Position numbers and translations under genes: made by a program
Notes under the pieces: model-generated
Told to the model about the DNA's origin: nothing
The model's database searches: none
What the model saw: the letters and a program-made list of their open reading frames with translations, nothing else
Part shown: piece by piece, positions 10,729 through 24,138 of the stretch
Numbering within the stretch: position 1 is the first letter of the stretch
Layout of the letters: each line of letters opens with the position of its first letter
Assembly: GCA_036850905.1 (NCBI GenBank)
Contig: CM072095.1
Location: 48,016,408 to 48,080,407 of the forward strand
Reading direction: 5' to 3'
Length of the DNA: 64,000 bases
Source: Luffa acutangula
Lineage: Eukaryota; Streptophyta; Magnoliopsida; Cucurbitales; Cucurbitaceae

Positions 10729-13700
10729 TCATTCCTCAACAATGGAGAAGTCAGGCTCTTCTGGCTTCTGCAACGAGCTTACGACTCCAGCATCCGACGC
10801 ACAACGCTTATTCATGCCCCTTCTAGTGTTTCCCGAACGTGCATCCACGTTTGATGCAGTCTGTGGTGAAAGTGGGGACTCGAGCTTCGTAGCTGGATAG
10901 CTCTCTCTAGCCCTGAGCTCAGCTCTTTCCTTGCGTCTCTTATATCGTCGCCAAGCTGCTTGAACAAAGCAAGCGGCCCATGTTCGCCATTGATGCGAGT
11001 AGAATCGAAACTTGTGTCTGAGTTGTTTGCTGTGGAGTCTTCTGAACTGGGAGGATACAAATTTCAAGTCCTCTGCTATGAGAGCAAATGCTTCTACTTC
11101 AGATATGGCTTTGACTGTCCGAGTGGAAGAAGGAAGTACGACGCTTGGACGAGGATCGAGAGCCCAAGTCAGCAGTTCCTCACCACAGAAATCACCTGGG
11201 CCGATACGACAGGAGTTGAAAAATCCAGTTCTACCGCCGTTAGTGGTGTATGAATCGAGATGACCTCTGATTATGAATAGCATTTCATTGACCGGGTCGC
11301 CTTCTCGCACGAGAAATGTGCCTTCTGTGCTCAAGGCAGGTTTGAGCCTTTCGCATATTGCGTCTAGCATTCTTTCATCCATTTGATCAAACAATGGAAC
11401 CTGCCAAAATCAGAAGAGAGTGCACAGAGAAGAATCAGTTTAATTAGCCACATGTTGTAATCTGTGAGCAATCATTTCCAACAATCCTCCTCTATAATAT
11501 CATTCAAATTTACAAGTGAAACTTACCCTTCGAACGAGGTCGAGGCAAAGATGACGTTTTATGTCTCTTCGTAGGTCCAATGGAAGGCTTCTAAGCAGGG
11601 CTTCTTCATCGACTCCTCGAGTTGCTACCCACTTGTACTGATCATATCTGCGGACAGATTGTCTGAGCTCTGGAGGTAGTTGCCTGTGATGCATCCATTG
11701 TTCTGTATCAGTTCTCCTTATTCTCCACTCTTCTAACCGAACAGTCGTAGATTGGAGGTATTTCTGCAAACAAAATAAGCATTTATAATTTACACAACTT
11801 CAAGACTATGATTTTACTGAAACTATGAAGAGCAAGCAAGATATCTAACTGCATAATTTAGTGCCTTGTTTATAGTAGTTGCAGAACAGGATTGAACAAA
11901 ATGATTGATTACAATAGCTATTATATGAATGGCTTACCTGCATATTGCCAATGAGCAATGCAAACAAAACCAGTCCAAGAGTTGCCACTATTATGGCAAA
12001 TATTATTTCCCCAACAAAAGTGCTTGTGGCTAGATTTTGCCCCAAGGAACTGCACATATAAATGAAAGGAAGTTGAATTCTTCATATCAAACTCTTAAAG
12101 GACAGAAGGTTCACAACTAAGCCAGAAGAAGCACGCCTTAAACAGCCAAAACAGTGACATAAAAATGAAACTTTCACACAACTTGATGTTCTTCCCTTAA
12201 AAAGAAAACTTTCAGAGGTTGTTCCTGATTTTCAACCATATTATGGTTCAAAGAACAATTATCTCTTTAAACAAAATAAATCTAAAACAATAGATTCAGA
12301 GTTCCCTTGGCCCTATGTTAGCCCCTGATCATATTGGAGGGCTTCTCTTTCAACCATCTGACAATTCCAGATTGTGAAATTGTTCCTTCTTATGGGCAGA
12401 ATATGAAAAGGGAACTTTATATTCACATAATCAAAACGCAGAAGTAGCTCACCTCAGATTTTTCAGGCCCCACCAAAGACAGTAGAAGTACTTGTTGAAA
12501 AATGGTGAGGTTGTGACATCAAAAGTTATCGCATCACCGTATATACCAAATTGATAAAAGGGATCATTTGGATTGCAGGAACTCGTAATGTTACTTGTCT
12601 TAAACCACGAGTCCCTTTGAGGGTCATCGGCCTTATGACAGTCGAAGAATCCATCTTTACAAGATTTGTCAAACTTGCAAAGCGTTCTCCAGCATGCTTC
12701 TTGTCGCTCGATTGAAAGAAGGTACCAGCAGGCTCCTAAAACCTTTTAAAAGGACAAAAAATATAGGAACAGTGAGAGATGAATATGTTTGTTTCCATTT
12801 TAAACCCTAATTTCCACTTCAGAGCTAATAAGAATAGGTGTTGTTCTTCTACTTACATGGCTTGCCAACATATAAAGAATCAGGTTATAAGCAGCTCCGG
12901 CCCATGCTGTTTGTGTCACAAGTCCAGTGGCCTTAACAATTTGTGTTGAGAGAGGAAATATGAGAAAAAGCCTCGGCAGGTACTGGAATATGAGAAAGAA
13001 CCTTAGGAAGTTCTTGGTGTTTGTCATTGTTGAACCACTAAGGTTGGGGATGACAATCCAGATCAGTACCTACAAAAGCCCAATGCTTGGATCAACCATT
13101 TGACAACCTAATATCAATCAACAACAGAAAAGCAATCGACCGACCCACATATACCTGAGGAACTGGCACGGCTGCAATGAAATCAATCCAGAAACCATGG
13201 CGTAGATACCTTATTGCTATCTTACAAGGATCTATAACAAGCTCTCCTCTCCCAAATACACGAGAAGAGGGCGCAACATAAGCTGTACGGAACTTAATGA
13301 AAATCTGAATCGTGTAAAAAACATCAGCTATTGATCTTATAGTTGTGAGGACGACTTCGAGACCTACTCCTATATCGATGCAGACCTCATTCCGGACCAC
13401 AGGCAAGTAAAAGAAAAGCGGGTCTACAAACAAAGAGACTAAACAAGCTACTAAAAATATCTTATTCCATCGCCTTATGGCTTGTCCCCTAGGATCCAAT
13501 ATTTTTCTCTGCACTCTCTCATAATCCTCAGAGAAAACTCTAGACAAAACTTTCGCTCTCAAAGATCTTCCAGACTTCCCAGGAACCTCAGTTCTCTTGC
13601 CGCTCGATTCCGGTATTTGTGTGCCATCAATGTTGTATATGATCTTCTTCACACCACCACCATTGATAGTAGGCAGGGTAGATGATTCGAGATCATCTTG

Positions 13701-13895
13701 GAATCTGAAAAGAACATCTTCAAATCATAAATAGAATAGATAACATCATGTCACAGTGCTTAAATGTCGACTAAGTGCAAACCGAATACGATAAAATGCT
13801 AGTGAGGACAACAGAAATACTGTCAAACATTGAGTCCTCTAGTTTGAGATTGGGAAGGAAGCTAACCTTACGGATCTAGAACTACCATAAGCCAT
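10729..13895 (-). CDS. CNGC15: Cyclic nucleotide-gated ion channel, CNGC15-like
   Basis: Plant cyclic-nucleotide-gated cation channel, expected to conduct Ca2+; CNGC15 proteins of legumes act at the nuclear envelope in Ca2+ signalling (family knowledge). Seven coding exons, all with GT..AG introns: 13895-13867, 13704-13155, 13069-12857, 12742-12453, 12049-11938, 11763-11527 and 11400-10729. They join to 2,103 nt, 700 aa. The N-terminus reads MAYGSSRSVRFQDD, typical of CNGC15. Six membrane segments lie at about 90-410. The filter region is SLGQNLATS near 360-368, followed by S6 ending in GNMQKYLQ. The last exon holds the cyclic-nucleotide-binding domain (about 478-590), with the phosphate-binding cassette GPGDFCGEELLTWALD near 544-559, then an IQ-type calmodulin site WAACFVQAAWRRYKRRK near 618-634. 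Length is normal for the family and no break is seen. The CNGC15 name rests on remembered similarity; CNGC14/17 are the alternatives. Confidence 0.93.
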
Positions 13896-14810
13896 AAAGA
13901 TCTTCCCAAATGAAACCTTTGGCTGCAGTTCTAATGGAATCAACCTGCAACAAAAGAAAATAACATTAGAGAATAGAAGGCTGCAAATGTCATGCTATAT
14001 TATGTGCATAGAAACTGAAAAGGACAAGGCATGAATACAGGGCCACATAGACTAAAGATGAAGATTTTCCATGCCTGGTGTCACCATGAATCATGTGAAT
14101 TAAAAAAGATTGCAGCAAGGATGAAGCTGTAAAGCCTCTCAAACTTCACACCTCAAATGAACAAGTTGGACATGTGAGTATTTTCTATTAAAATACCCTC
14201 TTCAACAACCAAATACTTTAAAAGTAGGTTATCATAGAGAATCTCAACCCCCTAAAAGGAGAATGAAAAGAAAAAAAAAAATTGATGATACAGAGATGGG
14301 GGAAACTTTGCTTCTTTCAGCCGCTCAAGTTCATTTAAACTCGGTCCAAATCTTTAAACTAAACTGTTTTCTTCTCTCTCATTCACACAAGACACAACAC
14401 ACCGACAAGAGAAACAGGGCAGAGGAAGAAATTAAGATTGCATCTCAAGAACAAACCGTAAAAGTTAAAGTTGGGTTTTAGAGAAAGACCTGTTTCAGAA
14501 CATGAAGACAAGGCCTTGTTGTTGAAACGACGACTTGAAACTCAGAATTGGAAGGAAATGGGGAAATGGGCTTTGAAAAGTTCAATGAAATAGACATGGA
14601 AAAAAGAAAAGAGAGTAAGAAATGGTTAATGATGTGGGTTGAAAGAGAAGAATGGCACTGAAAATTAAGAAATAAAATAATGGTTACCCAGAAGAAGCGC
14701 TTCCATGAGTATGAGAAAGAGACGGAACGAGAGCGACAGAGAGACAGTCCAAAACAGAAACTGGGTCTAGAGAAGTTTCAGAAAATGGTGAGAAGATGCT
14801 TCTGTTGGGA
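13896..14810 (-). promoter_or_regulatory. Probable CNGC15 5' leader with an intron
   Basis: A splice acceptor (ttgcag then GTTGATTCC on the minus strand) sits about 50 nt upstream of the start codon, near 13948. A candidate donor (CTTCTGG|GTAACC) lies near 14687. A 5'UTR exon at about 14,690-14,800 followed by a leader intron of about 740 nt is the simplest reading. This is inferred from splice motifs only. Confidence 0.45.
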
Positions 14811-15472
14811 TTTTTAAATATTTAAAGTAACCTTTTTTTTCTAAAAAAAAAAAAATGAACTTTTTATTTTTCCCTTACCTTGTAGCTGTTCTTGTGTATA
14901 GATCCTAGGAGTTGACTTGACTCTTTATATTCTGTCAAGGAATAAGAAAACCCAAAAACTGACTTTTTTTTTTTCTTTTCTTTTTTTGTTCCTTTGAGGA
15001 AACCAAAATTTGGCTTTTTTATTCTTTTTAAGATGGAATATGTACTCAATTTTCCTTTATTGCTATTTTTTACTTTTTTTTAAAAAAAAATATGTTTGAA
15101 ATATCCTCACTCCTAAGTCCTATCCATCTCATCTCAATAAAAAAAAATTACCTCCAATAATTTCTCCATCTCGTATCTCAAACAAAAAATCTTCATCTCG
15201 ACACATTTGATTTCAAAGTTTTGCTATCAAACTTTTTTTTTTTTTGGTTAAAGTATTATTTTTATATTTATGCTTGTGATTTTCTTCCTACTTTTTAAAA
15301 TGTTCTGATTTAGTTCTTGAAAATTTTTAAAATAGAATCGACCATTAACTTAAAGTTAATTTTCATCCAACTTAAAAAAAAATGATAATAATAACTTTCA
15401 CTCAAGAAATAAGTCAACGTAAATATATTTCTTAATTTTCTAGAAGAAATGTTTATAAAGACAAAATGAACT

Positions 15473-15542
15473 AATTTTAAGATTTATTGAGAGTGAAAAA
15501 TCTATATAATTTTAAGATTTATTGAGAGTGAAGAATCTATAT
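15473..15542. repeat. 35-bp tandem duplication
   Basis: A 35-nt unit (aattttaagatttattgaga ... ctatat) at 15473-15507 is followed immediately by a second copy with one visible substitution. Non-coding. Confidence 0.8.
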
Positions 15543-16203
15543 GTAGACATTTAGAAGTATACCATGAATGAAATATAACCATTCTTAAAATAAATGGACC
15601 AAAATGATATTCAAACATTTTTTCATTTCCCTAGGTTTCTAATTAAGGCAAAAAAATATATATGATGCCATAAACTTTTTAGGAATAAACAATGATCCAA
15701 AGTTTTAGCATATTGACAACAAGATTGCATCTTGGGCATTGCATTTATAAGATGTGAAGTAAATAAATAAAATACCTTATATGATAGATTATGTGCAATG
15801 TTGGAGTGTAATTTTGGCAACTAATTACTGCTACACCAAGAAACCAAACTTGGTCTTTTCTGCTTCTGAAAATGAAGAGATGCAGAAGAGAACAACAAAA
15901 CAATATATTTGGTTGTGCTAAAGTCTTGTCTTTGATTTATATATATAGGAAAAGGAGAGAGAGACAAGGATTGGAATTTTTTGTGAAACTTCACTGCAAT
16001 TTGTTAATTATTTTAAATATACTTTTAACGTTTGTGGTTTGGTCTTCATGTAATGATTTCATTTTTTAATTTTGTAAATAGACATGTTAAAAGGTTTAAA
16101 TATTATTTTGGTCATAATACTTGCTTTTGGTTTATTTTGGTCTCTATATTTTTTGTTTTGATTCATTTTGATCTATGTACTTTTAAAATATTCATTTTAG
16201 TCC

Positions 16204-16303
16204 TTTTTTTTTAATACATCAACCTTTGGGGCGGGGGATTCGAACCTTTGATCTTTTGGTCGAGGGTACATGTCAATTACCTCTAAGCTAAGCTCGTTTT
16301 GAC
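16204..16303 (-). mobile_element. ~100-bp tRNA-derived SINE with 16-bp target-site duplication
   Basis: Read on the minus strand, the element has an A-box-like TTAGCTTAGAGG, a B-box GGTTCGAATCC, the tail GGTTGATGTATT and then a short poly(A). ATATTCATTTTAGTCC occurs on both sides (16188-16203 and 16304-16319), a perfect 16-bp target duplication. No tRNA acceptor-stem fold is apparent, so it is a retroposon and not a tRNA gene. Related copies lie at 50,317 and 55,749. Confidence 0.85.
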
Positions 16304-19300
16304 ATATTCATTTTAGTCCATATGCTTTAAAAAAGTGATCAATCTAGTCCCTTCATTTTCATTTTGTTTTCTCATCATTTCGATCATAGTTTTAGCATGA
16401 CACTTCACTTACTAAATTTTTTGAAATATAGTCATAAATTTGTACTAAAGAGTTTTCATTGTTCATAAAATTTTCGCTTAAAATTTTATAAATAGGGACT
16501 AAACTGATCCATTAAAGTAATTAGAATTAGATCAAGTTGTCCAACTAGTGATATTGTATCTGTGTGTATGAGGTGGGTTCTACTATTTATAGGAAAACTA
16601 GAAACAGGAGACAACTTTACTACCTAGTTCTGAGTCTACATCACCGGTCAAACCAGATCTACACTGATGACATATGGTGTAAGGTTGCCTGCACATGTAT
16701 GAAGTTGAATCAATCATCATCCTAAATCGAAAATCTCAATTAGCTCTTCATTCAAATCAAGTGTTTTTACCAAGGTGGGGGCTACTAGATTAAGAGACTG
16801 TTCCTAATGTCATCCTAGTTAACACTCATTGATGAGTTCAACTAGTTCGATCAACTTGATCTTTATTAGGTCAACTCAACTTAGTCAAGTGTTACGTTCC
16901 GTGGAAAAGTGTTTTCTTCATTAAATAATATTAAGAAGACTTAACTTCACTAATCGAATAGAGAAGAAACATTTATCTCTTTCTTAGAAATTAACCCACC
17001 GGCCTTTAAACTGATTCAGAATGTGGTCGAATTTGACCCATAAAATTGAACATTACACAATTTTGCACCGCTTTAGAACTTGAAAATTTCCCCCATTGAG
17101 AAGAAGAATACTACAACACCCAAAAAAAAAAAAAAAGAAAATCAAAATTTGAATAACTTTGATAATAATAAATTTATAAAAGCTTTACAGATGGAATAAA
17201 CTATAAAGTGAACGAAATAAATAAAATAATCGTTGCGTTTGCCGAAAGGGAAAAAAAAAAGTCGGAAGAAGAGAGAGACAAAAAAAAAAAAAAAAAAAAA
17301 GACGGTGATTGACGAAGTCAACGCAAAGGGCGTATTTGTCTGTGAGCTAATAGTACCCGGCCGTGATGGCGAGTAAGACAAACAAATTAAAAAAAACGCC
17401 ACGGTGTCCGGCCGAACCCAATCCGACAAGTACAGATGCCAGCTCAGCTATAGTAATCTAATTTATTTATTTATTTAATTAAAACACTCCCACATCTCTC
17501 TCCCCCACCAAACAAGCAACTTTAATTATATATTATTTCATTTGTCTTGTTTTACTAATTTACATATCCTATTTTCTTTCAAATTATACCCATTTAACCA
17601 AATTCAATCCAATTGCAATATTATAATTTTTTTTTATTATTAAAAAAAAGTACATTTCCCGTATAATATTCACCTCCATTAGTTTAATAAGTTACTGTCT
17701 CCCAAACTCCATGGAAAGTCGAAAAGCTAGGTGAGTGCTAGATCCTACAAAAACTGGATATCATATGACTTTTTAATTTAAAACACAAAATAAAGAAATT
17801 GTTGAAGTAAGTAAGCAAATGAAGATTGTGGAGTGAGAAATGGCGAAGTACAAAAGAGGGACAAGAAATGGACCCATAATCTCAGACACCCCTTATGCAA
17901 GCATTTATAACACCCATTTCTTCCTGTTTCTCCTCTAATTGCATTGCCTTACAGACTGTTCTGATTTGGCAATGGGTCCTTTTTTAACTCTCTCTCTCTC
18001 CCTCTTGTCTACGTCTTTCGTTCTCCACGCATGCGATAAATTATTTGAAGGAACCAGTTATAATGTGACTGACAGCTTTATACTTGTTGATGCCAAAATT
18101 TGGACAGGGAGAACTCACTGATATTCACGTGACAAACATTAAATTTGTTTGAAGGAGAAAGACGTGGTCTGCAAAGCAAGAGAAAACTGTGTACCGATGT
18201 GGTGTTTGCCACACCAACTCCAATGTTTGAGTCAGTTGGGAGATCATAAGTGAAGCAAGTATTAACAACAAAGAGGAAGAGAATAAATACCAAGTTGAGT
18301 GCCCATACCTTGGGGTTAACTTTTTCTATTTATAGTTGAATTATGTTTTCCCCTTTTTTAGAGGAGAGAGAATAACGGGCCTCCTCAGGCTTGTTTCTAC
18401 CTGGACTCTTATCATTCTGAATCTTCTTAGAATTAAGTCCAAATTCACCTATAACAATACTGTTGGTTATATGAGAGAAAATTTTATAAAAGTACTTTGT
18501 ATTTGTATCCCGTAGTTATTAAGGGCCGGCATATGGATTTTAAATCTACATCCAACATCTATAATAGACAGGCATATAGCTCCATTGAATAATTTTGAAT
18601 CAGGCCACTTAGCTTGTCTTTTCTTGCATTCATGCATTTTTCTTTGTATATATGTTTCTTGATGCTCTATGATCTTCATTAAAATATGTTGTATTAAACA
18701 TGTTTTTTTCTGAAGATTTGTATATAATGGATTGTTACTATTTCTTGACTGTTGAGTGTAACATTGGATCGTGGTTCAAGTGCGGAGAGATTGGAACTCA
18801 GGCACCGATCATGATTCATGTTTCGTACCCACAAAAAATTTAAAATGTTGAGTACAATTAAGATTGCTGAGAATTGTTCTCTTCTTGTAAGTTTGATTGA
18901 ATATGTTAGATTAGACTTTTGAGTTTTCATACGTTTGTTTCACTATTTATGTTATTTTTAGTCTTGTGTATGGTAATTTAAAGTATTTCATTTGGGATGA
19001 AATTAATCTAGAACTGCGTATACTGGCTTCGGGAGTTTGGCATGTTGGAGGTCACGGATTAAAAATATATAGACTGAAATTAAACATTTGGGTGAATGAA
19101 GATAGAAATAAAAGTTGATATTATTTCAAAACAATGAATTTTTGTAGTTTAGTGCCATGTCATCTATCTATCTATCAATACAACTTACAATAAGTACTCA
19201 TTTTTATTTTTGAAAAACATTAGCTTATTTTTTATTTTGTAAAATTTACTTACGTTTTCAAAATTGAAAAACTATCAAACGGAACCTTAATAACAGTTTT

Positions 19301-20010
19301 AGACTATTAATTAAGAGCAACATAGTCTAATTGGCCTTATCTTTCAGCTTGATCAGAGAGACTGAAAATGTACGGTTCATGCTCACAACCCAACTAATAT
19401 ATTTCCAAAGTAGGAGCAAAACTCGGAACAAAGAAACAATGAGATTTTCTTTATAGTTAATTCCAAAAAAAAAAAAAAAAAACCCCGCATATAATAAATA
19501 TGATTTCAAAAGTGTAATCAATGGCTGTTGCCTGTATCAAATCTCATCTTACCTCAAAGGATCAAAACTAACCATTCAAAAAATAAAAATATATAATAAA
19601 GATTGACTTTGGTGAGAGAATAGACTTTAAATTGGAGCGTGGCAGAGGGTGTTGGCGAAGACCAAAGACCAAAGACCACAAAGACCACAAAGACCAGATA
19701 CCCTTTTAAAAGACGAACATCCAATAAGTAGAGGTAAAAGGAAGGATGAGGCTCTGACTTGACCGACCAACACTATAAATTGCAAATACAGTTTCAAGTC
19801 AACTTGGCTTCTTCGGCCATTGCAATTGTTTTCTTATGGCCGACCAACCAAGCTGCTCAAACGAGAACTTCTCTACCTCTACTTTTACTTGATGCAATCC
19901 AACTCAACCAGTTTCCAAAAATTTTACATATTTTTCTTTCTTCTCAAAATTGTGGGGTGGAGGGGTGGAGGGACTTCTCTACCAAACTAAAAGAAACCAG
20001 ATTACTCTTT

Positions 20011-23000
20011 TCATTCCTCTGAAACGGTGGCAGATTCCTTCAAGCATGACCGCATGATCTTCACAAGCTTACACGAAGCATCAAGGCAAAGCTGCATACC
20101 CTGTGGTGATATCAGAAAAGCATCAGATACTAATACAATCTGTAAATCATCATCAAGTGTTGCTTCATTCAACTTACAAAAATCCAACTCATATTCTTGT
20201 ATTTTTCATAGTAATAAACCTTCCATCCAATGCAAACCAATCAAGAAGATGATAACTTAGAACCTATTTCATAATAATTTTGTCTCGTGTTTATTAAACC
20301 ACGTTTGCTAACAATTTTCCTTGTTTTGTAATCTACTTCAAAAAAACATTGTCTAAAATCTCAAATGAGTTTTCAAGAAGTGAAAAACTAAGGCCCCGTT
20401 TGATAACCATTTGGTTTTTGAAAATTATGCTTGTTTTTTCCTAGATTCCCTACCATGACTTTCATCTTAGTTAAGGTTGCATTTGAATTCCTAGCCAAAT
20501 TTTAAAAACAAAAACAAGTTTTTGAAAACTATTTTTTCTTGTTTCCAAAATTGGACTTGGTTTTTGAAAACAAGGTAGAAAATTGATACTAAAACCAAAA
20601 AACTTATAGGTGGAAGTATGTGTGTATAAGCTTAATTTTCAAAAACCAAATGGTTATCAAACGGAACCTAAACAAATATATTTTTGTTTAAAAAATCATT
20701 ATCGGATCATGCTTTAATACTCAAAACTTTCTTCAGCATGAATAAGATGTAATTTTGTATTTAAACATCACATTGCTTACATCTCGAACTCTGGAGAGGA
20801 GTTGAAAAAAGAAGTTAAAAATTGATGCTATACCTCATTAATTTTAGCAGTTGACCATTCCCCGGTAATAGTGAGCTGAGTGACTTCGTAACGAGATGGC
20901 ATACAAGTTATCATCAGATTTCCATCTTGGTAGTTTTCCTCTTCGAACAAAGGATCAATAAGAAGATTCTTCCCAAAGCAGCTCTAGTAAACAAACGAGA
21001 GTAACTGTATCAGAATTTAAAACAGTAGACTCGTATGGTAGACATCAATGACTTGCATAAACATGATATAATAAAGAACCGCCAGTGCTTATGTCGGAAA
21101 GGAAAAGGCAATAAAAACAAGAAACAAATCTAAACTCTGACTTCAAGACAGCTAAAGGCCGCCATTTTATGGCACAAAAATGTATTCTTTAGTTGCAGAA
21201 AGGAGAAAGTAGCCCACGGAATATAAAGAACTACAATATCCTACTTTTAGGATTCAATTATCAGCAACCGAAATACCTGTATATACAAACCCCTGGGCAA
21301 TCAAAGAGCTAGTTGAAAGGAAAAGAGAATGCATAATATACTTAACAAAGTTAAATGCACGTGGTGAAAAGGTTTTGTGCTAGAAATATAAAATTAACTG
21401 TAGTAAACAGGAGAGCTAAGAATGTGCACACGCATACCACAGAAACTGAGGCAACGAGATCATAAAGCATAATCCCTGCATCGGCAAGAGCAAGACTGGC
21501 ACATGATATTACAACAGGAAGATCACCTGCAACAACAAAATGTCAATCTAGAGAAAAGGTAACCTTGAATGCTAGTTTATATAAAACGTATATATCAAGT
21601 AGAAATCTGAAGGTGATACAGAGAGCTAAGGAAAAAAACAGTGGTCTCTAGCTCCAAAGTGATGCCACCAAGCACAAACTTCCCATCATGATATGAAGGG
21701 TGTCGCTAAAGATAGTTACATGACCCAAAAAGGATAACCAAAACATTCTCCACCTAGGTTAATGGACCATTTTTCAAAAAAGAAAAATTAACCACCAACT
21801 GAAGTTTCCATAGTGTTGTTATGAGAATAGAACATGATACTTTCAAATGCTTCTCAAAAGTGTCTTAATTTGAACTACTTCAAAATTGAATCACAAATCA
21901 ATGGTACTCCCAATTGAGAATAAGCTAGAATATTGGTTCACGTTCATCCACCAATATCCTGACAATTATCATCCATCTAATACAATACTAAACTTACTGC
22001 CTCCAGATTCCAACACCAAGGCAAATACATCCACAGTTGTCTTGGGGAATGTCTCCAAGATAATTGCCCCTTCCAAAGCTTTGTGTAGCATTGAGGAGAA
22101 CTCCTTGTTTTCTGAACCCTAACAAAATGAGTTTAAAAAAAAAAAACAGAGAGAGAGATAATCACAATGGCAACCAGTTCAAAACTATATAGAACAAGAG
22201 TGGGTATCTTTCACACCTGTCCACGAACTGGAGTGGAAAATGTTGTATAACTGACACTACAATTGAGCCGGCCAATATCACTGAACATCATTGCTTTCTT
22301 ACTTTCTCTCGGGCCAAATCTGATGCAAAGAATGCAGAATTTGATGAAGAACGGGGGAACCTCGTAATACATGCACAAAAAACGCAAGAAAGTAGCAAAA
22401 GATTTAAATGATAAAAGGAAAGGAATGGCAAGTTTATCAGATGGGAAGTCCACATAGGTTTACATGTTGATATTCAAATTCTCATCAGCAAAGAGAAAAT
22501 TAGAAATCCCATGGAGCACGATACTTGCAGTAGATTGTAAAAGCTGGAACTTACACAGAAACAATGACCTTGGTATTACCAAACTCTGCATATGCAGATC
22601 CTGACGCAGCATTTACAGCACCAGTCCTAAAAACTGCATGTGAACGATGACTTTAGTTTCAATAAAGATAATGATGTTCAAGTATAAATTCACAATCCTC
22701 GTTTTCTGAAGTTAAGGACTCCAAGATCAACTACCAACTGTACTGAACCAATTCTCCAAGGAAAACTGATGTAGCCGATTATATACCCATTAACTAGTTA
22801 TCTCTTTAGTATTCCATGTGAGTAGCATGTGCCTTGTAACCATTTTTAGTTAGTTCTTTTGCCTATTAAGGCTGGAACTTCATTAATAAATCATCATTCT
22901 CTCATTCTAATTATCATCTAGCAATCGGCTACACCAAAAACCCTTTTAATAAGACTTTTTTTTTTCTTTTTTGAAAAGCACCCTTTTAATAAGACTTCCA

Positions 23001-23686
23001 TGTAGAGACAACACATTTTATAATTACATAATACTAAACCATGCAATTTCCTACTTTCCAGTCAATGCTCGATGTAGGTCATTCCATCAAGCAAATTTTC
23101 CTTCAAAAGAAACAAGATGCTCAGCAGCAAGAAATTAACAAGTCCAGGAAATCGTTAGCATCAGTCACTCTGTTTCCCCCGGAAGTGAAAAAGGAAGGGT
23201 CATACGACCAATCACCAGGAAAATCCCCATCAATAAACTGAGACGCTCAAATCCCTTGTCATGTTATCAAGAAAAGATATCACAAGCATACAAATACAGA
23301 GTAAATTTGATTGCTCGTCTGGTCTCACACTGAGACAGCAGAAATAAAACCCGCGTGCTCAGTATTTAATTATTCCAAAAACAAACTCCACAAGTATAAA
23401 CTGCTTGAGGACGATAAGCTCAGCGAGTAGCAATTAGAAACTATAGTTAAACATACATTAAATGAAACAATAACCTAATGCTGTAATGTTTGAGGCAGCG
23501 AGACAGAGCAAATGAGAAAAACAAAAACGGCATAATAGACATACAAGCAGGACGGCACTGGTGGAAGCCTCGGCCATCCGGGCGAACCCAGTCGACGTCG
23601 TCGCTTCTGAAGATGGGTGGCCTGGTTTTGTGGGTAGTAGGAGACGGAGAATACGTAGTCGTAACTGGGGTCGCTTTTTTGGCCAT
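20011..23686 (-). CDS. RRP41L: Exosome RNase PH-like subunit, RRP41L/MTR3 type
   Basis: Subunit of the RNase PH-like ring of the RNA exosome, which acts in 3'-5' RNA processing and decay. Seven coding exons: 23686-23545, 22633-22555, 22319-22217, 22118-21998, 21526-21438, 20983-20834 and 20100-20011. They join to 774 nt, 257 aa, all with GT..AG introns. Visible motifs: DVDWVRPDGRGFHQCRPAFF near the N-terminus, TGAVNAASGSAYAEFGNTKV, FGPRESKKAMMFSDIGRLNC, LESGGSDLPVVISCASLALA, then the C-terminal RNase PH part with ITGEWSTAKINEGMQLC. It matches the Arabidopsis protein At4g27490 (RRP41-like) as I remember it; plant MTR3 is the alternative name. A leader intron at about 23739-23878 is likely (donor GGCAG|GTATGA). 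Introns carry a Tourist MITE, a TIR element and a micro-insertion. The length is normal and no break is seen. Confidence 0.92.
20392..20668. mobile_element. Tourist-like (PIF/Harbinger) MITE in the last RRP41L intron
   Basis: The left end GGCCCCGTTTGATAACCATT pairs with the right end AATGGTTATCAAACGGAACC as TIRs of about 38 bp with few mismatches. The flanking TAA (20389-20391 and 20669-20671) is the 3-bp target duplication expected of Tourist elements. At 277 bp it is non-coding and lies between coding exons six and seven. Confidence 0.9.
22770..22933. repeat. 164-bp element with perfect 11-bp terminal inverted repeat
   Basis: It begins TGTAGCCGATT and ends AATCGGCTACA, a perfect 11-bp inverted repeat that is also a TG..CA terminus. 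The interior (tattaaggctggaacttcat) resembles the end of a small LTR. No matching target duplication is evident, so a solo LTR or TRIM remnant and a MITE are both possible. It lies in RRP41L intron 1. Confidence 0.55.
22941..22997. repeat. Micro-insertion with 17-bp direct repeat in RRP41L intron 1
   Basis: CCCTTTTAATAAGACTT at 22941-22957 is repeated perfectly at 22981-22997. The 23-nt insert between them is a T-rich tract plus gaaaagca, which on the minus strand reads TGCTTTTC followed by an A-rich tail. Confidence 0.75.
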
Positions 23687-24138
23687 TCACAACGCTAATG
23701 ACTTCGTCGATAAGTTTGAAGGCTCCACCACAGATTTCCTGAGGTTTGGCACACAATGAAGGGCTTCATTAGCTATTTTGTATGGAAAAACGCACAAAAC
23801 GCTCCATTTGGACAAAGAAAAAGAAAAACTCGCAAACAAAATCAGAGTTTAGGGTTCAAATAACCCAAAAAATCATACCTGCCGCCGTCGAGATAAACGA
23901 ATAATGGACACAAAACCCCACGATCGATCGCTTTGAAGAATGTTAGTTTCAAGGAGATTGAAAATGATCTCTCTTTAGGGGAGGCGAGGGACCAAGATTG
24001 AGAAATGAACCTTGGAAGCGGGTGGGGCGAGAGAGACCACTGCTATTTTAGCAGTGAAGCTTCAGTTATATATCTTTTATAGTTTTCTATAATTTAAACC
24101 TCTTGTGTTATTTTATTTTATAGAAAATAAATACATAA

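Larger units (their letters stand above)
14811..20010. other. Intergenic region between CNGC15 and RRP41L
   Basis: About 5.2 kb without a supported gene. It contains a 35-bp tandem duplication and a short SINE, both listed separately. It also contains a stretch at about 16,550-17,000 (tactatttataggaaaac near 16,580) that could be a decayed LTR, and a small AAGACCA minisatellite at 19,661-19,697. A lone Tourist-like terminus (caaacggaacc) lies at about 19,276-19,287. The 3' part should include the RRP41L 3'UTR. Confidence 0.5.

Noticed and set aside
17900..18420. Possible microRNA precursor or short transcript
   Set aside because: The sequence is somewhat less AT-biased, but I found no match to a conserved plant microRNA I know and no clear hairpin.
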